Of a stretch of DNA of 64,000 nucleotides, positions 51,059 through 60,298 are shown one piece after another. A model generated the notes under the pieces. The model made no database searches. It saw only the letters and a program-made list of their open reading frames with translations, and was not told the origin of the DNA. The stretch is from JAGLOK01 sp963675575. GTDB taxonomy: Bacteria > Bacillota > Clostridia > Christensenellales > UMGS416. Location of the stretch: contig OY776378.1 in assembly GCA_963675575.1 (NCBI GenBank), positions 310,001 through 374,000 of the forward strand, given 5' to 3'. Numbering within the stretch: the stretch's first letter is position 1; each line of letters starts with the position of its first letter. The position numbers and the translations under genes were made by a program.

Positions 51059-51171
51059 AAGAATATGTGCGGGAGTTACTTTTTGGTTTAGTCAAAAAAA
51101 TTCTTTCTGATCCTACGACACTGGAAAGCCCACCCGAAGAGATTAGGAATGATATAAGGAAAGGTGTTTAG
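51055..51171 (+). CDS. 38-residue small protein, unknown
   Basis: It reads MKEYVRELLFGLVKKI then LSDPTTLESPPEEIRNDIRK, ending GV. AGGAG lies nine bases before the ATG. The first half is an amphipathic helix, the second a Pro break and a charged helix. It is coupled to the upstream 12-residue frame and stands 157 bases before the large exopolysaccharide operon. No family is recognised; a regulatory or signalling peptide is possible, and a chance frame cannot be excluded. Confidence 0.45.
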   Translation: MKEYVRELLFGLVKKILSDPTTLESPPEEIRNDIRKGV

Positions 51172-51327
51172 TTTTTTGAATCGAAAGGCAAATATTAACA
51201 TTATATAAAATAGAATTCTAAAGTTTATTAAAGGATATAATCTTTTGATGTTTTAAATTCTCTCATAATATTGTATAATAGCTATGTATATATAAATAAT
51301 GCAATATATTGGGGATAGAAGATTAAA

Positions 51328-54300
51328 TTGAAAAATATTGGAATTAAAAAAATCATATTTTATTTATTAACAATTTTTTTTGTTGTAAGTTTTTTTTCAT
51401 CATGTTTTTCTGAGTCATCAGCTAATTTTAAAATAGAAAATCAAGAAGCACCTTCTCCTAAAAAGGGGTGTGAAGCAGATATAGAAACTGAAAACGGTTT
51501 AAATGATTCTGCTTATTTTTTTATTGATTCTGGGATAATTGAGCCGGATAAATATAGAGCGGAAAATTATTTATCCAGAAAAATCGCCGTTCAGCTTATT
51601 TCGGATTTAACCGGACTAGGAATAGAGGCGGAAAAAAGTTCATACACTCATCCGTTTATTGATATTTCGGACAATGTTGAAAAGCAAATAAGTTATTTGT
51701 ACTTTAATGAAATTGTGGATGGTGTTACAAACAACAAGTTCATGGAAGACGAAATATGTAATCTGGATTCTTTTCTAGTATTTTTTTTGAGAGCCTTAAA
51801 TTTCATTGGCGGGCAACAAGGCGATGTAAATACAGAAAATGCGCGACAAGAAGCAGTGAACAGAGGAATCATTTCTTCTGAGTATGGTGGTGGCGAAGAT
51901 GGGGTTCTATCTGTCAATGAAGCTTTTGATATTTGCCGAACTGCTTTATATACATATATAAATGAACAAGAGACATTGTTTACATATTTATCAGATAAGA
52001 AAATTGCTTTGATTCCTGAAGGAGGAGATAATGAAGCTTATGAGATTTTTGGGGAGCAGTTAGTTCCTTTTTTTGAAGAAACATTTAATGACAAGAAGAT
52101 GGATGGGTATGATGTTGCAGATGAAAGCGGAAGAACATATTGGAGCGGTAGTAGAGTAAAAGGGGCTTATAATGAAATAACGCAAGATGGATATCTCCAA
52201 TTAGCAGGTAAGGAACAAGAGTTGGTTTCCGACCAGCAGATATCGCTTAAAAAATACTATATGAAAGAAAACGAAAATTATGGTATGACTTTTAAGGTTA
52301 ATGTTCAAAGTCTGGGTAATGAGGGAGATGAGGGCCGCGTCGTTTTCAGAGTAATCCCGAGAACTGCTGATGAAGATTTCACAAAATATTATGCGATAAA
52401 TTATTATATGGTTTCACCTTTAGGAAATTATCAATCCAATTTAATAAGGTGTAAATGGTCAATAACCAATACAAATGCCCCAACCGACACTCAACCGTTG
52501 GTTGAATCATTTTATTTATTGAAAGAAAATGTGGATTACGGTGCAAGAGTTCTTATTGAAAATACAGATGATGGAAATGTGCATATAGAGTTTTATATTG
52601 ATGGGGCTGACCATTATTCAACGGAACTGGAGCCTTTGATGGAGTATACTGATACTTCAGACTATAAAATTTTGGAAAGCGTACAGGGCCCGGCTTTTGG
52701 CAATTCAGGATACAAACATTTTGGATGGGGATACTCTTCAAGCATAAAGCTTGATGACATCAAACTTTATACTCCAGAGAACTTTAACCTTCAAACAGAA
52801 CAATTTAAAAAGTTTAGCAATACACAGCTTGCTTTACGAGCAGACGATGATTACACAAGCCAATTGAGATATTTGGTTAATAAAGGCGTTATTAAACCAT
52901 ATCAGCGACATCTGGAGTTTGCGAGTGTAGTAAGTGTTGAGCAATTTTTAGCTTCTTCTATGTATTTGAACGAAAGTTACATGAAAGAGGGACAGACCCT
53001 TGAAGAATTTGTAATGGATACTTATCTTAAACTATTCAAAGGTATGGAATCTGAAGCAAATTTGGATTTGAGCCGGAATATAACAAGATATGAGTCAGCG
53101 TTAATCATAAAAAAAATGATGCAAGGACAACCAGGAACGAAAAAATATCATTCTCTTTTTAGTGACAAACTAAATGAAGACTATTTATATTCGGTATATT
53201 TTGCGGTACAAAATAGCTACCTTTTTTTAGATGAAAACAATAAATTCAATGGTGATGAATTTCTTGCAAGACAGGATATGCTGAAAATATTCTCATGCGC
53301 GGTGGACGCATCATTAAGAAATAAAAATTATCGGCTTCAACTTCCGGGCGTTTTTTCGGATTACGGAATATTGCAAGGGGATAAGCCTATACCTATAAGT
53401 GGTAGGGGAATGAATGGGGACACGGTTACGGTGGAATTTAATGGCCAAAAAAAGACTGCAAAAGTAGTGGACGGTGAATGGCTGGTTGAATTGGAAAGTA
53501 TGCCTTATGGTGGGCCGTATGATTTGGTTGTTAAAGATTCGGGGTACACCTATACTGCTCAAAAGCTTTATGTTGGAGAGGTCTTTATTGTTGCCGGGCA
53601 ATCGAATGCTGAATGGTCAGTATATGAATCGGAGGATAATCAAGATACATTAATTCAGTTTAACAATTCGTCCAGCTTAAGATTATTTAGGCCAGTTAGC
53701 AGAACTGCAACAACACCTTATTATGACACAGAGACTAATTGGCAGGTCGCATTTAGTATATATAGTGAATACGTTATGGGGACATCTAGTGCGATTGCGG
53801 TTTTTTGTGTTCAGAAGCTGCTTGAAATCAACCCTGAACTAAAATCTGTAAAGATGGGGCTTATACAGATTACCTATGGCGGAACAAGTATTGAAATGTT
53901 TTTACCTAATTGTGTTGGTGAAAAAAATAAATTAAATCAAAACGACAACGAATTAATTTCTTCGGGCTTTTGGAATGGATATATGGATTCTATTACGCCA
54001 TATTCTGCTAAAGCGATAATTTATTATCAAGGCGAGAACAGCGCCCATCTCGAATATCAATATGAGCCGATGTTAAGAGATTATATCTGGGGAATAAGAG
54101 AGGAATTGAATGATCCAAGTATACCTATAATGCTTGTTCAATTAACCGGGTACGGTGATAATTACGGACAGGATTATGATTCATGGCCTAAAATAAGAGA
54201 AATTCAAATGAGAGTAGCCAATACAACGAAGAACGTTGGATTAGTGACGGCAGTTGATCTTTCGGATAAAGATATTTTGAATATTCATCCGACTAAAAAA

Positions 54301-55098
54301 AGGCCGATAGGAGACAGGCTGGCATATTTAGCGATGGATTTAGTGTATGGTAAAGACTATGGGAAACAAAGTCCATCAATGACTAGCTATACTCTTGAAG
54401 GCAATGTTTATAGCATAAAGTTTGATTCACAAGAGGTATACATTAACGAAAATGTTTATGGGGATATCGATTTTGAGATACTAACTGCGGAAAAAAAATG
54501 GGTTTCGGCTCAAGCGAAAATAGAAGACAATACTTTGCTGGTTTGGGCGGAAAATACCAATTCGCCTTTAGGGGTAAGATATGCATGGGCGAATTATCCA
54601 AAGGCAAGTCTTTTTAACGAATATGACCTTCCGGTTTTTCCGTTTGATACTACAAAAGATTTAAATAAAATAATTTTGGCGAAAGAATTTACAACTAATG
54701 AGCATTATTTAAAAAAAGCTTATCATTTACTCAATAATAACGATGTAATCATTAATATAACCAGAGATAATGCTTTTAGATATGTAACAGTAATCAATGC
54801 CTATTTAATGGAATATGACGAAGATATAGAAAACCAAGCACCTGGTGATCAAATAGTTTTGCTGAAAAAACAAGATAACCAGATTTGCGAAATCGGAACA
54901 AATGAAACAATTGTTACAATAACAGGTCATGGCCTAAAAGTCGGCGACTGGATAAAGAATACGAAATATGACGCTTTAAGGGAAGTGCTTGAAGTGATTG
55001 ACGAAAATACTTTTCTTGTAAAATATGTGGAAAATCAGGCTAGCGGAAACGTTTTCGAAGTTTTTAAGAATACTGGCGAAGTCACAGCACAGAAATGA
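51328..55098 (+). CDS. large lipoprotein: SLH-like repeats plus sialate O-acetylesterase-like domain
   Basis: A 1256-residue protein with TTG start and lipoprotein signal (VVSFFSSCFSES, Cys about residue 26). Residues 50-210 and about 490-670 look like S-layer-homology-type repeats (FFIDSGIIEPDKYRAENYLSR; VNKGVIKPYQRHLEF). A jelly-roll-like region lies between (about 250-480). Residues 670-1070 are a SASA-type esterase: FSDYGILQGDKPIPISGRG, IVAGQSNAEWS with Ser759, and IIYYQGENSAH. A beta-rich end follows. It probably removes O-acetyl groups from a surface glycan. It opens the exopolysaccharide gene set. Confidence 0.8.
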   Translation: MKNIGIKKIIFYLLTIFFVVSFFSSCFSESSANFKIENQEAPSPKKGCEADIETENGLNDSAYFFIDSGIIEPDKYRAENYLSRKIAVQLISDLTGLGIEAEKSSYTHPFIDISDNVEKQISYLYFNEIVDGVTNNKFMEDEICNLDSFLVFFLRALNFIGGQQGDVNTENARQEAVNRGIISSEYGGGEDGVLSVNEAFDICRTALYTYINEQETLFTYLSDKKIALIPEGGDNEAYEIFGEQLVPFFEETFNDKKMDGYDVADESGRTYWSGSRVKGAYNEITQDGYLQLAGKEQELVSDQQISLKKYYMKENENYGMTFKVNVQSLGNEGDEGRVVFRVIPRTADEDFTKYYAINYYMVSPLGNYQSNLIRCKWSITNTNAPTDTQPLVESFYLLKENVDYGARVLIENTDDGNVHIEFYIDGADHYSTELEPLMEYTDTSDYKILESVQGPAFGNSGYKHFGWGYSSSIKLDDIKLYTPENFNLQTEQFKKFSNTQLALRADDDYTSQLRYLVNKGVIKPYQRHLEFASVVSVEQFLASSMYLNESYMKEGQTLEEFVMDTYLKLFKGMESEANLDLSRNITRYESALIIKKMMQGQPGTKKYHSLFSDKLNEDYLYSVYFAVQNSYLFLDENNKFNGDEFLARQDMLKIFSCAVDASLRNKNYRLQLPGVFSDYGILQGDKPIPISGRGMNGDTVTVEFNGQKKTAKVVDGEWLVELESMPYGGPYDLVVKDSGYTYTAQKLYVGEVFIVAGQSNAEWSVYESEDNQDTLIQFNNSSSLRLFRPVSRTATTPYYDTETNWQVAFSIYSEYVMGTSSAIAVFCVQKLLEINPELKSVKMGLIQITYGGTSIEMFLPNCVGEKNKLNQNDNELISSGFWNGYMDSITPYSAKAIIYYQGENSAHLEYQYEPMLRDYIWGIREELNDPSIPIMLVQLTGYGDNYGQDYDSWPKIREIQMRVANTTKNVGLVTAVDLSDKDILNIHPTKKRPIGDRLAYLAMDLVYGKDYGKQSPSMTSYTLEGNVYSIKFDSQEVYINENVYGDIDFEILTAEKKWVSAQAKIEDNTLLVWAENTNSPLGVRYAWANYPKASLFNEYDLPVFPFDTTKDLNKIILAKEFTTNEHYLKKAYHLLNNNDVIINITRDNAFRYVTVINAYLMEYDEDIENQAPGDQIVLLKKQDNQICEIGTNETIVTITGHGLKVGDWIKNTKYDALREVLEVIDENTFLVKYVENQASGNVFEVFKNTGEVTAQK

Positions 55099-55102
55099 AA
55101 AT

Positions 55103-56584
55103 ATGGATATAAAAACAAACAATAGAAAACTATATTTGATGGGACCTATTTTTGCGATTTTAGCGGCCGCTATTATTATAACTTTAGTTTTATTTATAGA
55201 GCCTTTTGTGGGAATGGAAGATAACGGAGACTTCTCGCGAGTAGCTTATGGAGAAGGTCTGTACGATTTACCAGAGAATAAGGATATTTTGCAAAACGGA
55301 TATTTTATAAAAGAGTATGGAATTATGCAATATTATAATGAATATTCAAGCACAGTGATTACCTCGCAGTTTATATTAATCCAACCGGCGATATGGCTAG
55401 ACAAGTTATTTGCCGGAAATGATGAAATTTTTGATATAAGATTTTTAGGAATGCTGCAGGCGATATATTTTTTGGCTGTTTTATATTTTCTTGTAGAATA
55501 TTTATCGCATAAGCTGACTTTGGTGAGTTCTTTGCTGATTGCAGCAGCTTGTGTATTGGTTTTTGTGGACACAGGGTATATTGCTTATTTTAATTCTTTT
55601 TTTGCTGAGCCATTGGCGTATACAAGCCTAATGGCATGTGTAACATGCGCACTTCTTTATTCAGATAACAGATATAATAAATATGTTTTACTTGCGGGAT
55701 TTGTGCTTAACGGTCTAATTTTGACCTTTTCAAAACAGCAGTTTGCGCCGATTGGCGTGCTTCTTGGGATTTTATGTTTGTTTTTCTATATAAAAGCTAA
55801 AAAGGGGAAATTATTTAAAGCTTTGATTGCGGTGGCGTCAGGCACATTGATGGCGGCGGGGATAACAACATATCTGCTTATATCAGTTCAATTTACCAAT
55901 ATTAATATGTTTCATGCTATGACGCGAGGTGTTCTTATGACTGCAGACAATCCGGCGGAAACGCTTCAAACTTTTGATATAGACAGTCAATATGAATTGC
56001 TGAACAGAGAAATTTACTTTGACCGTTATCCTTTAATTGATGCTGAAGACGAAATGCTTATTGAAGGTTTTTATAGCAAGTATAATGTTCTTACAATAGT
56101 GAAACACTATGTATCTAATCCGACTGCTTTTACTCAAATGTTGAAGTTGGCAGCCCAGAATGCTTATCGCATACGCCCGGCATTGGGAAATTATGAATAT
56201 AATAGCGGTTATTCTCCAAACACGCTTTCGCAGAGTTTTTCTGTATATAGTGCTATAAAAGAAATATACACACCCAAAACAATAGGCTTTATGATAATTT
56301 GGACTATTATTGTAATGGCGCTGTTATATAAGAAAAGATTTAAACAAATAATTATTCTCGGGGTTATCCTAATTGGGTATTCCCAAATACTGGTGTCAGT
56401 CTTTGGGGCAGGAGATGCGGACTTAGCCAAACACGTGTTTTTATACAATGTTGCTTTTGATATGGTGAATTTAGTTATGATCGCCCATATCATCGCATAT
56501 TTTGATGGAAAGTACAGTGAAAAAAGATTCAAAGCAAATGGAGGCCAATCTGACATAGAAAACGTGGTTTATAAAAACACGTAA
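55103..56584 (+). CDS. polytopic membrane protein, GT-C glycosyltransferase-like
   Basis: A 493-residue protein with about ten helices. The first external loop holds FVGMEDNGDFSRVAYGEG, an acidic motif placed as the catalytic Asp of GT-C enzymes, and an external loop of about 100 residues lies near the middle. WsfD-type hexose transferases share this design, but I am not sure of the match. ATG 55103 begins 5 bases after the upstream stop; the longer frame from 55025 overlaps that gene and lacks a site. It may add a sugar branch to the polymer. Confidence 0.65.
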   Translation: MDIKTNNRKLYLMGPIFAILAAAIIITLVLFIEPFVGMEDNGDFSRVAYGEGLYDLPENKDILQNGYFIKEYGIMQYYNEYSSTVITSQFILIQPAIWLDKLFAGNDEIFDIRFLGMLQAIYFLAVLYFLVEYLSHKLTLVSSLLIAAACVLVFVDTGYIAYFNSFFAEPLAYTSLMACVTCALLYSDNRYNKYVLLAGFVLNGLILTFSKQQFAPIGVLLGILCLFFYIKAKKGKLFKALIAVASGTLMAAGITTYLLISVQFTNINMFHAMTRGVLMTADNPAETLQTFDIDSQYELLNREIYFDRYPLIDAEDEMLIEGFYSKYNVLTIVKHYVSNPTAFTQMLKLAAQNAYRIRPALGNYEYNSGYSPNTLSQSFSVYSAIKEIYTPKTIGFMIIWTIIVMALLYKKRFKQIIILGVILIGYSQILVSVFGAGDADLAKHVFLYNVAFDMVNLVMIAHIIAYFDGKYSEKRFKANGGQSDIENVVYKNT

Positions 56585-56597
56585 TGAAAGTAAATAT

Positions 56598-57713
56598 ATG
56601 AAAAAGGTAATATTATTGGTGACAATAGTCATGGCATTATTAACTTCATGTTTTATGCAAAATGACTTGCAAACAAAATCAAGTTATAATCCGAATCATC
56701 ACGATGAGTATTCGTCTGATATAATATCTGCGATGGAAAAAAATTGTTTTAATTTCTTCAAAGAAGAAATGATTACACAAGAAGGAGGAGTGAGAACCAA
56801 TTATCTCAACAAAGAGCATAATGTCGAACTTGCAACCGGAGCGGAAGTGCTGTCGGAGTCATTGGGATTATTGATGCTTTATGCAGTTGAAATAAATGAT
56901 GAAGGGTTGCTAAAAAACTCGTTGGATTTTATTGAAAAATATTTGGACACAGGAGAAATTATTTCATACAGATATTCTGGTGGAAGCGGGGTTTATCATG
57001 TAAATGCTCTTGTAGATGACCTTCGGATAATAAGAGCGTTGATTTTGGCTAATGATGCATTTGGAGGAGGTTACTTGGATATTGCTTTGGAATACTCCCA
57101 AAGGATATATTCAACAAATATTAAAGAAAGTAATGCTTATGATATTTATGATGAATATTATAAAATAACGAATAATTTTATAACTTTGTGTTATATAGAT
57201 TTATATTCTATGAAATTGCTTGGGAAATATAATCAAAAGTGGACGGAAGTATTTGATGTTATGAGCAAAATAGCCAAAGAGGGATACATAAGCGACGATT
57301 TCCCAATGTTTTTTACTTCATATAATTATTCTCAGATGGGATATAAAGAGGGGCCTATAAATATGGTAGAAGCAACATTGACAGCACTAAACTTGGCGAG
57401 AGTTAACGAGTGTCCGCAAGAAACCATTATCTATTTGAAAGATTCTCTTAAAAAAGGAGCAATCTATAGTACTTATAGCAATACTGGGGAAAAAAAGAGT
57501 AATATCGAATCAACGGCAATTTATGCAATTTGTGCTATGATTGCCAAAGAAGTTGATGATGAAGAAATGTATAGAACATGTATTGGAAAGGTAAGCAGTT
57601 TTCAAGTAACCGACGAATCAAGTGAAGTTTATGGGGCATTCGCAAATGCCAAATCTTTGGATTTATACTCGTTTGATAATTTAATGGCATTATTGGCATA
57701 CAGGCAAAGGTAA
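56598..57713 (+). CDS. GH8-like lipoprotein (YdaJ-like)
   Basis: A 371-residue protein with lipoprotein signal (MALLTSCFMQ, Cys about 18). The rest is an all-helical six-hairpin toroid. It has an acidic residue at the expected helix start (TGAEVLSESLGLLMLYAV: the Glu before SLGLLM is the usual proton donor of GH8/BcsZ) and VNALVDDLRIIRALI. It may trim the nascent polysaccharide. In B. subtilis ydaJ has this place beside ydaL, ydaM and ydaN. It starts 13 bases after the previous gene. Confidence 0.8.
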   Translation: MKKVILLVTIVMALLTSCFMQNDLQTKSSYNPNHHDEYSSDIISAMEKNCFNFFKEEMITQEGGVRTNYLNKEHNVELATGAEVLSESLGLLMLYAVEINDEGLLKNSLDFIEKYLDTGEIISYRYSGGSGVYHVNALVDDLRIIRALILANDAFGGGYLDIALEYSQRIYSTNIKESNAYDIYDEYYKITNNFITLCYIDLYSMKLLGKYNQKWTEVFDVMSKIAKEGYISDDFPMFFTSYNYSQMGYKEGPINMVEATLTALNLARVNECPQETIIYLKDSLKKGAIYSTYSNTGEKKSNIESTAIYAICAMIAKEVDDEEMYRTCIGKVSSFQVTDESSEVYGAFANAKSLDLYSFDNLMALLAYRQR

Positions 57714-57717
57714 AACA

Positions 57718-59001
57718 ATGGTTAAAAAAATAATTATTTCTTTATTTATTTTAGTATTGATTTTAGGCATGATACCCGAAAAAAGTGTATATGCGGAATC
57801 TAATCAAGTTCTTTTAGTGTACAATAATGTTGAAAAAATGAAAATTATTTTTAATTTAATCAAATCCTGTGGAATGGAGCCTGTGGCTGTCAAAAGTGTG
57901 GAATATTCGTGTGAAATGCTTGAAAATTATGAATATTTGGTGCTGCAGGAAGCTGAACCACTGCAAGATGCTATACGTTCCGGCATAAAATTGATATGTC
58001 TAGGTGACGAATTCCAAATAGCACCTGGGGTTCAAAGTGAAACAATAAATAGGAGCACACATGCATTGCTCAAGGTATATAATAATACCCAATCAATTGT
58101 TGTTGAGAGTGGGTTTACGTACATATCCGATTATAGCGGAGAGCCTATAGGCAGCGTGAGCTTTGAGGGCAAAGAATATCCATTAGGAGTAATGACCGAT
58201 AAAATCATGTACGCTCCGTATTTTTCCGAGGATGATATAAGCGTATTTGTGGTTGCACAAATGCTGAATAAATATTTTGATAATCATGATGGCGGGAAAA
58301 TGTATATTATGATTGATGAGGTTTATCCCTTTAATGATATTAAAATGCTAGAGATGACTGCAGATAAGTTATTTAAAAACGGCATACCTTTTATCTTGAA
58401 TATTATGCCAGTTTACAATAATACTGACTATCCTTCATTTGATAGATATTCAAATGCTTTAAAATATGCGCAATCAAGAAATGGTTCGCTTATAATGCAT
58501 GAACCAATAATTACGGAATATGAGTTAGTGGGAGATGATTTGGAGTTAAGGCTGACCAATGCATATAGTGCATTTGAGGAAAATGGTGTAAATATTTTTG
58601 AAAAAACAAAATTTCCTTATGAAGTTTCTATTGATATGCTCGCGGCAATTCATCCAAAGAATGAGTTATATCTTGATTTTCCCATAGATACGGTAATAAA
58701 ATACAAGGTTTTTGAAAATGAGAGAGAGCTTAACGCTGCTTTAGAAATTATAAATAAAAAATGGCTTCAAATAGGAGATTACGGGCGTAATTTTTACAGT
58801 GATAAGTATATTTATCAAGAAACTAAAATAGATGAAAACTATATATATAGAAAAAAAGAGGAAAAGAATTTTGAATTCTTAGTTGACGCAGGTAATCAAG
58901 GATTGATTATTATCGTAATATTCAGCTCAATAATTATAATGATTCTTATGATAATTGGTTATAGATTATACAGCGAAAAATTTATTAGAAAAGGGAAATA
59001 G
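57718..59001 (+). CDS. DUF2334 protein (YdaL-like), membrane anchored
   Basis: A 427-residue protein with an N-terminal signal helix (3-24), an external domain and one C-terminal helix (about 395-418). KMYIMIDEVYPFNDIKML has the Asp-Glu pair of the polysaccharide-deacetylase-like DUF2334 fold, and GSLIMHEPII replaces the usual His-x-x-x-His region with a single His, so deacetylase activity is uncertain. It starts 4 bases after the GH8-like gene. YdaL has the same place in the yda operon. Confidence 0.8.
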   Translation: MVKKIIISLFILVLILGMIPEKSVYAESNQVLLVYNNVEKMKIIFNLIKSCGMEPVAVKSVEYSCEMLENYEYLVLQEAEPLQDAIRSGIKLICLGDEFQIAPGVQSETINRSTHALLKVYNNTQSIVVESGFTYISDYSGEPIGSVSFEGKEYPLGVMTDKIMYAPYFSEDDISVFVVAQMLNKYFDNHDGGKMYIMIDEVYPFNDIKMLEMTADKLFKNGIPFILNIMPVYNNTDYPSFDRYSNALKYAQSRNGSLIMHEPIITEYELVGDDLELRLTNAYSAFEENGVNIFEKTKFPYEVSIDMLAAIHPKNELYLDFPIDTVIKYKVFENERELNAALEIINKKWLQIGDYGRNFYSDKYIYQETKIDENYIYRKKEEKNFEFLVDAGNQGLIIIVIFSSIIIMILMIIGYRLYSEKFIRKGK

Positions 59002-59002
59002 A

Positions 59003-60250
59003 ATGTTTAATGTAGACGTGCTGGGATTAATCGCGCTAATATGTATTTGGGTCCTCTTGCTTATCAACCAGGTTCTGGTAGTGGCAGGGTATTTATATTA
59101 TATCAAAATATCAAAAGAAGAAAAAAAAATCTTATCAAGTTATCCGTTTGTAAATATACTCGTGCCGGCACATAATGAAGCCAAAGTTATTGTAAAAACA
59201 GTTGAATCATTGCTAAAGCTTGACTATCCTAACAATAGATACAACATCATTGTAATAAATGATAATTCTACTGACCAAAGCAAGGATTTGCTTGAAAATA
59301 TACAAAAAGAAAACCCTGATAGAGCCTTGAAAATAATAAACACAGACAATATTATTGGAGGTAAAGGGAAGTCAAATGCGCTTAATATTGGACTTAGTCA
59401 TTCAAAAGGCGATTATGTAGTAGTATATGATGCGGATAATACACCGGAAAAAGACGCTTTAAGATATCTAGTTACCGAAATAGAGAACGATGACGAATTA
59501 GGGGCTGTGATTGGGAAGTTTAGGACAAGGAACAGGGATGTGAATCTTTTAACACGGTTTATAAATATTGAAACATTGTCTTTTCAGTGGATGGCACAAG
59601 CGGGCAGATGGCACTTATTTAACCTTTGTACAATTCCGGGCACGAATTTTATTATTAGGCGCTACATAATTGATGAGATTGGCGGCTGGGATATAGCTGC
59701 AGTGGCAGAGGATACTGAACTGAGTTTTAGGATATATGCTAATGGATATAAAATAAAATTTATGCCTTTAGCTGTAACATGGGAGCAAGAACCTCAGACA
59801 TTGAAGGTTTGGTTTAAACAAAGAGTAAGATGGGTTAAGGGAAATATTTATGTTTTAATTAAGCATATTCCTACGCTTTTTCAAAGGAAAAGTCAACGGA
59901 TAAAATTTGACATGCTATATTTCCTGTCTATATATTTTATACTTTTGGGGGCACTTATTATTTCTGATTCACTTTTCCTTTTGACGGCTCTAGGATTAGT
60001 GCATCTCACTCTTGAAAGTTTAAGCATTTTACTATGGATTATGGCTATTTTTCTTTTTACCATAACTGTTTTTATTACATTGACAACAGAGAAAGGGGAA
60101 ATGCGGATTTCAAATTTATTTATTACTTTACTTATGTATTTTACATATTGTAAACTTTGGATGGTAGTGGCAGCTTACGGTTTGGTACAATATTTAATAG
60201 ACATAATTTTCAAAAGGAAATTTAAATGGTACAAAACCGAACGTTATTGA
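59003..60250 (+). CDS. processive GT2 synthase, BcsA/YdaM-like, without PilZ
   Basis: A 415-residue protein with helix 1 at about 8-32, a GT2 domain (50-280) and about four C-terminal helices. All processive-synthase motifs are present: VPAHNEAKVIVKTVESLL, NDNSTDQS, VVYDADNTPE (DxD), AAVAEDTELSFRI (TED-like) and QRVRWVKGN (QxxRW). It makes and extrudes the polymer. It ends without a PilZ domain, so c-di-GMP control must come from another protein. AAGGGAA precedes ATG 59003, 1 base past the previous stop. Confidence 0.92.
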   Translation: MFNVDVLGLIALICIWVLLLINQVLVVAGYLYYIKISKEEKKILSSYPFVNILVPAHNEAKVIVKTVESLLKLDYPNNRYNIIVINDNSTDQSKDLLENIQKENPDRALKIINTDNIIGGKGKSNALNIGLSHSKGDYVVVYDADNTPEKDALRYLVTEIENDDELGAVIGKFRTRNRDVNLLTRFINIETLSFQWMAQAGRWHLFNLCTIPGTNFIIRRYIIDEIGGWDIAAVAEDTELSFRIYANGYKIKFMPLAVTWEQEPQTLKVWFKQRVRWVKGNIYVLIKHIPTLFQRKSQRIKFDMLYFLSIYFILLGALIISDSLFLLTALGLVHLTLESLSILLWIMAIFLFTITVFITLTTEKGEMRISNLFITLLMYFTYCKLWMVVAAYGLVQYLIDIIFKRKFKWYKTERY

Positions 60251-60298
60251 TATATGAAATTGGTCTATTTTAAGATTAAGGGAGGAGTAAGATACTTT

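Noticed and set aside
51020..51327. c-di-GMP riboswitch upstream of the exopolysaccharide operon
   Set aside because: I looked for GEMM-type conserved elements and a terminator and did not find them; a covariance search would settle it.
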